A stretch of 64,000 nucleotides of DNA from Nocardioides sp. W7 (GTDB taxonomy: Bacteria; Actinomycetota; Actinomycetes; Propionibacteriales; Nocardioidaceae). The position numbers and the translations under genes are program-made. A model generated the notes under the pieces. The model saw only the letters and a list, made by a program, of their open reading frames with translations, did no database searches and was not told the origin of the DNA. Positions 13,891 to 21,598 of the stretch are shown here, in pieces; the stretch's first letter is position 1, and every line of letters starts with the position of its first letter. Where the stretch lies: assembly GCF_022919075.1 (NCBI RefSeq), contig NZ_CP095078.1:4216001-4280000 (forward strand), read 5' to 3'.

Positions 13891-15644
13891 GACGTGACCT
13901 TCCCTCGCCGCACCCTGTCAACCGCTGCCTTCAGGTCGTCGGGGCTGACCACTTGAACCGACTCCTTGTCCTCAATGCCCGCATCCACGGTGAGCGTGAC
14001 CCGTCGCGACCGCTCCCGCGCGAGCCGGCCCAGGACCGTCTCGCTGACCCCGTCCTCGCGCACCAGGTGCACGGTCAGGACCCCGTCGGTGTCAGCCGTC
14101 AAGACCACCGATGCCGACACACTCGATTCGCTCGCGAAGCGCGGCAGCGACCACTCCTGCTTGAAGGGATGGTGCGGGTCGTCGAACACCCACACGCTGA
14201 AGTCGGCGCTGTGACCCGCCGGGATCTCCACGGCCCCGATCAGCGTGGCACTGTCGGCCTCCGTCGGGAGCCGAGAGCCGCGCGCCAGCATCGGCGAGAC
14301 CGCGACCGTCCGCTCGCCCGCGACCAGGTCGAGGACCTTCGCGATCGGCTGCGACACCTCGACGCCGAGGCCGATGTCGTAGAGCAGGCGTTCCTCGACC
14401 GTCACCACGTCGCTCGCGACCAGGGCGGCGCCGAGCGCGACTGCCTGGTCGACCCGCGCGTCGTTGAGGACGATCCGGCCGAGCACCGTCGCGACGTCCT
14501 TGACGACGTCGGCGAGGACCGGTTCGACGATCTCGTCGGCGACACCGGCAATCCGGCTGCCGCCGCCCGCGAAGACCACGCCGTACGGGAGATCGGCGGC
14601 CTCCTGGAGCCCCAGAAACTGGCGCACCAGGTCACGACCCGATGCGTAGAAGGGCTCGAGGACGGTCAGAAACTCGTCGTGGGTGAACTGGACCCTGAGC
14701 GCTTCACCGTCAGGCATCTCGAAGTGGTTCCTGAACGGGCGCGGCGTCAGGTTCCGGCTCGCCGCAGCAGCCAGGTGCGTCGAGGCCTTGCGCACCAGCT
14801 CCTGCGCGCCCAGGAACCAGGCCCGGGCCCAGGCCGATTCGTCACCGCCCACGAGGGTCAGCAACTCACCGGGGTCGGTCGGCAACGTCGTGCCCAGGTC
14901 GGCATTGGCCTGGGTGGCGACGCGCGCCATGACCAGCGCGGTGGCGAAGTCACCAGCGAACTCGTGGTTGATCGCGTCGACCACCACCAGCGGGTCCGAC
15001 TCCGCCCCCACTCGGACCAGGCTCAGGTCGAAGGTCCCGCCACCGATGTCGACGACCAGAACCGTGCGTCCCTGGAAGTCGTCGCCGGCTCCGGTGTCGC
15101 CGCGCCGTGCGGCCCACAACCAGTAGCTGGCCGCCGCGACGGGCTCGCTCAAGGTGAGCTCACGCACCTTGAGGTTGGTGCCGTTGGTGGTCGCCAGCGA
15201 GGCGGCCGCGCGCGTTGCCACGCACTTCTCCGGGTTCTCGCGACGCCAGCCGTGGGGGACGGTCACGACCACCGATTCGACCTCGAGGCCACCGACGCCG
15301 TCGGCGATGTGGCCCACGACGTACTCGACCAGCCAGGTGGTCAGCTGCTCCGGGGTGACCCTGGTGCTTCGCTTGCTCCCGCCGATGGCGAGCTCACCCA
15401 GGACGACCTCATTGCCCATCGCCAGCTTCCAGCGCCGGAAGGAGGCGGCCGGGTCGAACTCCGGGTCAGCCCACTCGTCAAGAGCGGCCTGGCCGACGGT
15501 ACGCCGCCCGCCGAGCTCGTCGACGTACATCACTGACGGCACCAGCACCGAGTTCTCGATGTGGTGCGCGACGGCTTCGCCCTGCTCGTTGACGTAGGCG
15601 GCAACGGTGTTCGACGTACCGATGTCGATACCGACATGGACCAT
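13887..15644 (-). CDS. Hsp70/DnaK-like ATPase of the AAA+/protease operon
   Basis: At 585 residues this has a full actin-like ATPase domain. Phosphate-1 is GIDIGTSNTVAAY (near residue 5), phosphate-2 is VVDIGGGTFDLS (near 200) and the adenosine motif is VVFAGGGSRIAG (near 345). The C-terminal third is beta-rich and short, without the DnaK lid, so it is a divergent, specialised chaperone and not the housekeeping DnaK. The ATG at 15644 follows GGGAG and gives the exact motif start; codons further upstream lie inside the next gene. It overlaps the coiled-coil gene by 4 bp. It probably remodels or senses a partner in the complex with the AAA+/protease. Confidence 0.87.
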   Translation of the reverse strand: MVHVGIDIGTSNTVAAYVNEQGEAVAHHIENSVLVPSVMYVDELGGRRTVGQAALDEWADPEFDPAASFRRWKLAMGNEVVLGELAIGGSKRSTRVTPEQLTTWLVEYVVGHIADGVGGLEVESVVVTVPHGWRRENPEKCVATRAAASLATTNGTNLKVRELTLSEPVAAASYWLWAARRGDTGAGDDFQGRTVLVVDIGGGTFDLSLVRVGAESDPLVVVDAINHEFAGDFATALVMARVATQANADLGTTLPTDPGELLTLVGGDESAWARAWFLGAQELVRKASTHLAAAASRNLTPRPFRNHFEMPDGEALRVQFTHDEFLTVLEPFYASGRDLVRQFLGLQEAADLPYGVVFAGGGSRIAGVADEIVEPVLADVVKDVATVLGRIVLNDARVDQAVALGAALVASDVVTVEERLLYDIGLGVEVSQPIAKVLDLVAGERTVAVSPMLARGSRLPTEADSATLIGAVEIPAGHSADFSVWVFDDPHHPFKQEWSLPRFASESSVSASVVLTADTDGVLTVHLVREDGVSETVLGRLARERSRRVTLTVDAGIEDKESVQVVSPDDLKAAVDRVRRGKVTS

Positions 15645-15646
15645 GG

Positions 15647-16471
15647 TCAGCTCCCTTGACTGTGGGTCTGGGGAATCTCGGGCGGCACGAGGTCGTCGAG
15701 CACCAGTCGGCGGCGACCCTCTGCGTCGAAGCGCTCGGGGTCGGTCATCACCCGTCGTCGCATCCGGATCAGCGCTGCGTCGAGCACCCGCACCACCCAG
15801 TCGCCGCTGTCGAAGCCAGGATCCGACGCGGCCGCGCGGGCCAGGTCCTCGAACGCGGCGACGAACGCGGGCTCGGCCGTCTGCGGCCGCTCCCCTGCTC
15901 CCAGCAGGACCGCGAGCAGGTCGACACAGTGCGAGGCGTCGTACGCCGTGCGGACGAGGCGGTGAGCGAAGTGCTCGGCCAGCGCCGGCTTCTCGGCCGC
16001 GAGCTCGGCCATCGGACCCGGCTCGCCGATCAGGACCACAGCCGTGTCGTGCCAGTTCGGTCCTGCCAGTTCGGCGACGAGGGCCTCGACAGGAGATGCC
16101 CCGAATCCGTCGGACGTGCCGCCCATCCGGGGTGCGTCCTGGACCAGGAGAGTGCCTCCCCCGGCCGAGCTCATCGTCGCTCGCGCCACTTCGCCGGCCT
16201 TTCCGACGTACGTCGGCCGCCACGTCACCGCAGACACCTCGACCCCTCCCCTGCGGGGCACCAGGCCCTCGGCAGCGAACACGGGACCCAGGTGGCGGGC
16301 CAGCGTCGAGCGGCCCGAGCCCGGAGGCCCGATGATCTGTACCCGCGGCGCGGACCCCTGGGAGCGTGCCTGTTCGATCACCTCGCGCAGGGCCTCGACG
16401 AGGCGAGGCCCGTCGACCATGCCCGCCACTGCCTCCCACGCCGAGGGCGCGTCCAGTGTCGTGTCCATCAC
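15647..16471 (-). CDS. Degenerate AAA+ paralogue lacking catalytic residues
   Basis: The 274 residues align along nearly their whole length with the second AAA+ domain of the next protein, including the closing helical part (GAGERPQTAEPAF versus GAGDRPHTAEPLF; RMRRRVMTDPERFDAEGRRR versus QLRRRVAADPVAYDAPGRRH). The Walker A lysine is arginine (GPPGSGRST, R54), and Walker B reads LLVQDAP where the active copy has LFIDEA. ATP hydrolysis is therefore unlikely. It is best read as a pseudo-ATPase subunit that assembles with or regulates the active one. It overlaps that gene by 4 bp and ends 2 bp before the Hsp70 start. Confidence 0.85.
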   Translation of the reverse strand: MMDTTLDAPSAWEAVAGMVDGPRLVEALREVIEQARSQGSAPRVQIIGPPGSGRSTLARHLGPVFAAEGLVPRRGGVEVSAVTWRPTYVGKAGEVARATMSSAGGGTLLVQDAPRMGGTSDGFGASPVEALVAELAGPNWHDTAVVLIGEPGPMAELAAEKPALAEHFAHRLVRTAYDASHCVDLLAVLLGAGERPQTAEPAFVAAFEDLARAAASDPGFDSGDWVVRVLDAALIRMRRRVMTDPERFDAEGRRRLVLDDLVPPEIPQTHSQGS

Positions 16472-19400
16472 AGGTCCCCTTCCCGGTAGCCCAGGCTTCG
16501 CAGCAGGTCGAGTGCCCGCTCGGATCGGACGGCGACCTTCACGTTGCGACCGCGACCACCGCGGACCACGCCGACGACGCCGCCCTGGTCGATCTCGAAC
16601 AGGGGGCCTCCGCTGAAGCCCTCCTCGATCGCGCCGTCGGTCTCGAAGTGGGCGCCGTCCTGTTCCTGGTTGCGCGCCACCTGTGCGGTGATGACGCGCG
16701 GCTCCTCGCCGTGACCGACCTGGGCGTTGCCGACCACGATCAGTTCCTGGAGCGGACGCAGGTCGGTGCTCGTCGCGAGCGCGAGGGGCTGGAGCGGCGG
16801 CACCGCATCATCACGCAGCACCCGCAGCAGGGCGAGGTCGTTCACCTCGTCGTGCGCCACCACCTGCGACGGCGCAGATCCGCGGCCCGGCCCGAGGAAC
16901 ACCTGGATCGCGACGCTGTCGTGCACCACGTGCCAGCTGGTCAACACGATGTCGTCGTGGGTGACCATGAAGCCCGTCCCCGTGCCCGTGGCGGTGGGTG
17001 TCTCGACGTCGACCAGGACGACGGCATCGGCGACCCGACGGGCCACGACGTCACGCAGGTGACCCGATGCCGAGCCGGCTCGCGGCAGCACCGGTGCGTG
17101 CGGGATGAAGCTGTCGAGCCGGATCGGGATCCGCGGCGCCAGTGAGGGCTCGGCCGCGAGGTCGACAGCGACTGTCACTTCCCGGACCGGCTGCTCAGTC
17201 GGGCGCACCAGACCCAAGTCCTCGACCAGCAGGTGGCGGCGCCCCGGTGCGTCGTACGCCACCGGGTCTGCGGCCACGCGCCGTCGGAGCTGGCTGATGG
17301 CACCACCCACGATGTTCTCGACCCACCCGGCGCTGCCGAAGTTGGGGTTCTGCTGCGCCTCGAGCACGAGCTCCTCGAGCGCCGAGTAGAAGAGTGGCTC
17401 CGCCGTGTGCGGTCGATCCCCGGCACCGACCATGAATCGCGCCTTCTCCACGCACTCCGCCGGAGTCAACGCCTCGAAGGGAATCACCGACGGCACCCGA
17501 CGTGCGAGTCCCGGCTCGGCCTGGATGAGCTGGTCGATCTCGCCCGGGTAGCCGGCCAGGATGAGTACCGTGTCCCGGTTGTCGGGGTGAGTGAGCTCGG
17601 CGGCCACGGCGCTCAGGGCATCGCGGGCGAAAGTGCCCTCACCGCGCGGGATCAGGGCGTGCGCCTCATCGATGAAGAGCACACCACCTCGGGCATCGAC
17701 GAACATCTTGCGGACCCGCGGCGCGGTCTGGCCGACGTACGGCGCCATCAGGTCCGCGCCCTTGACCTCGACGACTTGCTTGCGGTCGAGCAGGCCGGCG
17801 CCGTACAACATCTGACCCATCAGCCGGGCCACGGTCGTCTTTCCGGTGCCGGGAGGCCCGACGAAGCGGTAGCGGGGCGCGCCCGGAATGTCCTCGTCCT
17901 CGAGCTCGATGTAGAGCAGGTTCGCGACGACGTCCGCGACCGCGTCCTTCACCGAGGACAACCCGATCATCTGGTCGAGGGCAGCGCGCGCCTGGGCCAG
18001 CTCCTCGGGACGGCGCCTGACGCGCGGCGGCATGTCTCGCGACGTCACCACGTCCGGGTCCGCGTCGGGTCGCGCGTCACGAATGTCGAGGATCTCGCCG
18101 ACGAGGTTCCCCACGCCGCCGGCGTTGCCGAACCCGCTGCGCTGGGAACGCGAGACCAGGACCCGGCGAAGCGTGGCTTCGGTGCCTGGTTCGACGCGCA
18201 ATCCCTGCTTGCGCAACTGGCGGGAAAGGATCTCCCACAGCTCGTCACGGTTGTAGTCATGGAACTCGATTCGCCCATCCACCGGGAACCGTCGTTCCAG
18301 GCCTTCGTCGGTCGCCAGCAGGTCCGCCATGCCCGGGGCATAGCCGGCGAGAATGATGACCATGTTGTGCCGGTTGTCCCAGGCGAGCGGGACCAGCGCC
18401 TGGAGCGCTTCTTGGACATGGCTGTTGGACTGATCGGCGAACTGGTGGGCCTCGTCGATGAAGAGCACACCGTTGCGCGCCTCCGCGATCTTGGCGACCA
18501 TCCGCTCCCGACTGGCGCCCTGGAACTGCGAGACGATGTCGTTCGCCGTCGTCTCGACGACCCAATCGGTCGACAGCAGGCCGAGGGCATGGAACAAGCG
18601 GGCGACGATCTTGGCCGCGGTCGTCTTGCCGGTGCCCGCGCCACCTCTGAAGATCATGTGCATCGTTCGCAGGTCGTCCGGCTTCCCGGCACCGACCCGC
18701 TCACGCAGCTTGACCGCGCCGTCGCGCTTGTCGCGCAGCTTGGCCTTCAGGTCCTCCAGCCCGACCATCTGGTCGAGTTCGCCGAGGACGGTGGCGATGG
18801 CTTCCTCGTCGATGTCCGGCAGGTCGAGAACGCCGGCCGGATCGATCCGGCCCCGCGCCTGGTAGGTCCGCGACGCGGCACCGAGCGACTCGCGCAGTGA
18901 GCCGTGGTGGGCGAGGGCGTCGGAGACGGCGGAGACGTTCTCCAGCCCGATGCGGTGACGCGCGTCCAGCCGCACCAGCGCCTCGCCGATCTCGCCGGCG
19001 CTCGGCCCGCCGACGGGCCACCACGCCACTCCGGCGACGCCGTTCAGCAGCGGGGCGAGCGCTCGATCGCGGTCGAGGTGGACGACGAGCGCTTCGTTGG
19101 GGTTGATCCGGGTCAGCCAGCGTCGCTTGAGGCAGTTGATCACCTGCAACCGCATGCCGTCCTGCCCGAGCGCCTGCAGCTCTTCCAGTTGGCCGGCGAG
19201 ATCATCTACGACGACCAGCATCCGCCCGTGTCCCTGAGCCTCCAGCGCGGCGGCCACCTGCTCCATGCGGTTGAGCAGGCCCCTGCCGCTCCCGAGCCCG
19301 TCGGCCACGCCGTCGGCAGCCTGGTCGGCTGCCTCGCGGGCCTCCTCCTCCTGCTCTGGAGTGAGCGGCGTCTGTTCGGCCGCGCCCGTACGGCGCGTCG

Positions 19401-19716
19401 GCCTGCGGCTGGCGAAGCGCGGGCCTCGCGGGTTCCGGCGCAGGTCGAACGCCTGGCGGGCGGCCTCCTGATCGGCGTTCCCGCCGAAGTCGAGGTCGCC
19501 GGTGTTGGTCAGCCGCACGATGAGCGGGGCGGAGTCGCCGTCGGCCCACTCCTGGCCGGCCCACAACTCGACGGACCGCGGCACGACCACGCAACCGTGG
19601 AACATGTCATGGAAGACGACATCGATGATGCCTTCGCCGTGAAGCATGCAGTGTCGGGGCATGCTTGGTGAGCCCGGATCTTGGCGATGCAGGAAGCGGT
19701 GTGCAGTCGAAACCAA
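16468..19716 (-). CDS. Tandem CbbX-type AAA+ ATPase fused to a trypsin-like serine protease
   Basis: The 1082-residue protein has four parts. Residues 1-300 hold a divergent N-terminal region with a DD strand (VVVDD, 168-172) but no Walker A. AAA+ domain 1 has GGAGTGKTT (358-366) and FIDEA (DE 421-422). AAA+ domain 2 has GPPGTGKTT (620-628) and FIDEA (683-684). The C-terminal domain is a trypsin fold with His929 in SWHVV, Asp960 in NDLALLRV and Ser1035 in GFSGGPLF, so triad and both ATPases look active. The TTG start at 19716 has GGGGG ten bases ahead; ATG at 19662 is the alternative. It leads a six-gene operon and probably couples ATP-driven remodelling to proteolysis. Confidence 0.9.
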   Translation of the reverse strand: MVSTAHRFLHRQDPGSPSMPRHCMLHGEGIIDVVFHDMFHGCVVVPRSVELWAGQEWADGDSAPLIVRLTNTGDLDFGGNADQEAARQAFDLRRNPRGPRFASRRPTRRTGAAEQTPLTPEQEEEAREAADQAADGVADGLGSGRGLLNRMEQVAAALEAQGHGRMLVVVDDLAGQLEELQALGQDGMRLQVINCLKRRWLTRINPNEALVVHLDRDRALAPLLNGVAGVAWWPVGGPSAGEIGEALVRLDARHRIGLENVSAVSDALAHHGSLRESLGAASRTYQARGRIDPAGVLDLPDIDEEAIATVLGELDQMVGLEDLKAKLRDKRDGAVKLRERVGAGKPDDLRTMHMIFRGGAGTGKTTAAKIVARLFHALGLLSTDWVVETTANDIVSQFQGASRERMVAKIAEARNGVLFIDEAHQFADQSNSHVQEALQALVPLAWDNRHNMVIILAGYAPGMADLLATDEGLERRFPVDGRIEFHDYNRDELWEILSRQLRKQGLRVEPGTEATLRRVLVSRSQRSGFGNAGGVGNLVGEILDIRDARPDADPDVVTSRDMPPRVRRRPEELAQARAALDQMIGLSSVKDAVADVVANLLYIELEDEDIPGAPRYRFVGPPGTGKTTVARLMGQMLYGAGLLDRKQVVEVKGADLMAPYVGQTAPRVRKMFVDARGGVLFIDEAHALIPRGEGTFARDALSAVAAELTHPDNRDTVLILAGYPGEIDQLIQAEPGLARRVPSVIPFEALTPAECVEKARFMVGAGDRPHTAEPLFYSALEELVLEAQQNPNFGSAGWVENIVGGAISQLRRRVAADPVAYDAPGRRHLLVEDLGLVRPTEQPVREVTVAVDLAAEPSLAPRIPIRLDSFIPHAPVLPRAGSASGHLRDVVARRVADAVVLVDVETPTATGTGTGFMVTHDDIVLTSWHVVHDSVAIQVFLGPGRGSAPSQVVAHDEVNDLALLRVLRDDAVPPLQPLALATSTDLRPLQELIVVGNAQVGHGEEPRVITAQVARNQEQDGAHFETDGAIEEGFSGGPLFEIDQGGVVGVVRGGRGRNVKVAVRSERALDLLRSLGYREGDL

Positions 19717-19752
19717 GGCTGCGCGTCCCCCTTCGATTCCTCAAGTGCCTGA

Positions 19753-19814
19753 ACTGTAGGGGCTTCGGACGCCGCCTGACCCGGGATTCAGGCACCCCGT
19801 GACGAACTGTCACG
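19753..19814 (-). promoter_or_regulatory. Promoter and palindromic operator of the AAA+/protease operon
   Basis: Read on the minus strand, CGTGACAGTTCGTCACG (19814-19798) is the most symmetric copy of the island operator, with CGTGAC and GTCACG around 5 bp. A -10 TACAGT lies at 19758-19753. The distance from operator to the CTAC of the -10 region (55 bp) is the same as at the AlkB promoter. Confidence 0.55.
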
Positions 19815-19853
19815 CCGGGCAAGGGCGCCCCGTTCAGCCACCTCTCGGCGGCC

Positions 19854-19905
19854 CGTGACGGTTCGACGATTCAGGGGTCCGACCACCCCCGTGCGTGCCT
19901 AGACT
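19854..19905 (+). promoter_or_regulatory. Promoter and operator variant before the 19952 gene
   Basis: CGTGACGGTTCGACGAT at 19854-19870 is a variant of the island operator on the plus strand. It is followed by a -10 TAGACT at 19900-19905. Confidence 0.45.
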
Positions 19906-19951
19906 GCGCACGCACCCACCGGAGGCGGTGGCCGAGAGATCCGAGGTGGTC

Positions 19952-20305
19952 ATGTCGACCTGGTGGGCCAAGGGCTACGAGCACACCCGCGACGTCGCGC
20001 GCGTCGGCGCGATCACCGTCCATGTGGCCTACGTGGCCCTCAACCCAGCAGCCACGCCCGTGATCCAGCAGTACGTCAGCCAGGATCCAGTCACGGGCGC
20101 TTCGTACTCGCGCCAGATCGATCAGGACCGGCAGAAGGACTGGGCGGAGTACCAGAGCATCCGTACCCAGCAGGAGTACGCCGACCTCGGCAAGCGCCCG
20201 TTGCCCAATCCGGTGCCCGCCCGCGTCGAGCCCAAGCCCGAACCCAAGCAGGAGGCCAAGCCCTCCCCGAGCCGTGACCGGTCGCATTCCCGGAACGGCC
20301 GCTGA
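19952..20305 (+). CDS. Small hypothetical protein with Pro-Lys-Glu tail
   Basis: The 117-residue protein starts at the ATG after a GAGG site; upstream codons would place the start on the promoter. The first 65 residues (MSTWWAKGYEHTRDVARVGA and on) are mixed helix and strand. The tail is Pro-Glu-Lys-rich (VEPKPEPKQEAKPS) and basic, ending RSHSRNGR. No family is recognised and no signal peptide is evident. It is first in a plus-strand unit with the next two genes, divergent from the AAA+/protease operon, and appears to share its regulation. Confidence 0.65.
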   Translation: MSTWWAKGYEHTRDVARVGAITVHVAYVALNPAATPVIQQYVSQDPVTGASYSRQIDQDRQKDWAEYQSIRTQQEYADLGKRPLPNPVPARVEPKPEPKQEAKPSPSRDRSHSRNGR

Positions 20306-20320
20306 CGAGCGGAGATGACC

Positions 20321-20716
20321 ATGTCCCCCTGGGATCAACTGTGCGCCACCCTTGACCGTGCCCATGGCGTCGACCGGATCGGCCCGCAGACCCTGCGCGT
20401 GGTCCACGAGGTCACCCCGGGACGCCTCCAGGAGGTCTACCTGGCTCACGTCCGCGACAACGACGACCAGTCCTGGGCCCAGGCCGACGCACCGATCGCC
20501 CAGCTCTCGCAGATCGACCTGCACCGGGCCCTCCGGGCCGTCGAGAAGGCCGTCTGCGGCGGGCTGTGCCACCTCAGCATCGGCGGCATCGCTCACGTGA
20601 GCGTGCGCCAGGCCATCCTGCTCCCCGCGACCGGGGAGGTCCCGCTGTCCAGCGTGGCCCCCGTCCTCCGTCTGCTGACAGCCACCGCCGTGGGGCTGGC
20701 GGACGAACTGCGGTGA
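20321..20716 (+). CDS. Hypothetical protein, possibly YbjN-like chaperone fold
   Basis: The ATG at 20321 is preferred because GGAG lies six bases upstream; an ATG at 20315 overlaps that site. The product is 131 residues and soluble. The C-terminal half (HLSIGGIAHVSVRQAILLP, then a helix ending VGLADEL) has the strand-helix pattern of YbjN/type-III-secretion-chaperone-like proteins, which often accompany conflict proteins in actinobacteria; this is a weak, pattern-level resemblance. Its stop overlaps the GTG of the DedA gene by 4 bp. Confidence 0.6.
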   Translation: MSPWDQLCATLDRAHGVDRIGPQTLRVVHEVTPGRLQEVYLAHVRDNDDQSWAQADAPIAQLSQIDLHRALRAVEKAVCGGLCHLSIGGIAHVSVRQAILLPATGEVPLSSVAPVLRLLTATAVGLADELR

Positions 20717-21390
20717 ACGACCTGTGGGCGCAGTACCTCGACCTGCTGCAGGCTCTCACCAGCCCGGTCGATGACGCTGCCGACTGGTTCCGCCAGTTCG
20801 GCCCGGGCGAACGGATGGCGATCGCCGGTGTCGCGGCCGCCCTGGAGACGAGTCTGCTGATCGGCATCCTGGTGCCGGGCGACCTGGTCCTGCTCCTGGC
20901 CGGTACGGCGGTGGCGAGCCCCGGCGAGGGCGTCGGCCTCGCGGTGGCCGTGTCCGTCGGGGCTGTGGTCGGCGACCTGGGCGGCTACGCGCTGGGCCGC
21001 TGGCTCGGCCCGCGGTGGCGGGCACGACGCCTATCCAAGGGCCGGCACGGCAGGGTCGAGAACGCCCTGGATTACCTCGAGCACCGCGGTGGACCGGCGA
21101 TCCTGCTCGCCCGCTTCCTCCCGTTCCTGCGCTCGATCATGCCGTTCGCGGTGGGACTGAGCGGTCGGTCACCGTCGGCCTTCCTCGTCTGGGCGGTGCC
21201 GGCGGCGGTGCTGTGGTCAGCCCTCTACGTCCCCATCTATGCCCTGGCCGGAGCACCGCTGCGGGACGGATCCGCAGCGGGCACGGTGAGCCTGGCGTTC
21301 AGCGCCGTCGGCCTGGTCGTGTTCGCCGGCTGCACCCTTGCCCAGCGCCGGGTCCAGCGGCGCCTTCGCGGCGCCTCGCCGGCTGCCTGA
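20713..21390 (+). CDS. DedA-family membrane protein
   Basis: This 225-residue multi-pass membrane protein starts at a GTG overlapping the previous stop (GTGA). DedA (SNARE-associated) marks are ETSLLIGILVPGDLVLLLAG near residues 38-57, the GAVVGDLGGYALGRWLG motif, and ARFLPFLRSIMPFAVGLSGR, where the two conserved arginines lie. Family members are half-transporters or scramblases for undecaprenyl phosphate and other lipids and affect envelope homeostasis. Lying between two conflict-type operons and co-transcribed with two small proteins, it may give the system a membrane function. It ends 1 bp from the convergent small membrane gene. Confidence 0.9.
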   Translation: MNDLWAQYLDLLQALTSPVDDAADWFRQFGPGERMAIAGVAAALETSLLIGILVPGDLVLLLAGTAVASPGEGVGLAVAVSVGAVVGDLGGYALGRWLGPRWRARRLSKGRHGRVENALDYLEHRGGPAILLARFLPFLRSIMPFAVGLSGRSPSAFLVWAVPAAVLWSALYVPIYALAGAPLRDGSAAGTVSLAFSAVGLVVFAGCTLAQRRVQRRLRGASPAA

Positions 21391-21391
21391 C

Positions 21392-21598
21392 TCAGCTCTC
21401 CCAGGGGAACGGCACGGCACTCGACACGGCGTACTGCACGTCGAGCGTCCAGTTCGACGCGTCGGTGAACAGCCGCTCGGCTGTGTCTCCCTGCGCCCAG
21501 GTGATTGCCACGATCGCCAGTGCTGTGACGATGGCCAGGTGGATCCCGGTCCAGATGTTGCGATATATCCAGTAGATGATCGGGATGTCGTGCCTCAT
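21392..21598 (-). CDS. Small single-pass membrane protein
   Basis: This 68-residue protein starts at an ATG overlapping the GTPase stop (ATGA). One clear membrane helix (WTGIHLAIVTALAIVAITWA) follows a short N-terminus containing YWIYRNIW. A 30-residue tail ends PFPWES. No family is recognised. As the last gene of the GrpE/Hsp70/GTPase operon it may anchor the complex beside the membrane-bound GTPase. Confidence 0.7.
   Translation of the reverse strand: MRHDIPIIYWIYRNIWTGIHLAIVTALAIVAITWAQGDTAERLFTDASNWTLDVQYAVSSAVPFPWES

Noticed and set aside
19871..20596. Long minus-strand open frame opposite the two small plus-strand genes
   Set aside because: It mirrors two genes that have promoters, ribosome-binding sites and coupled stops on the plus strand; its translation is low-complexity and lacks any domain.
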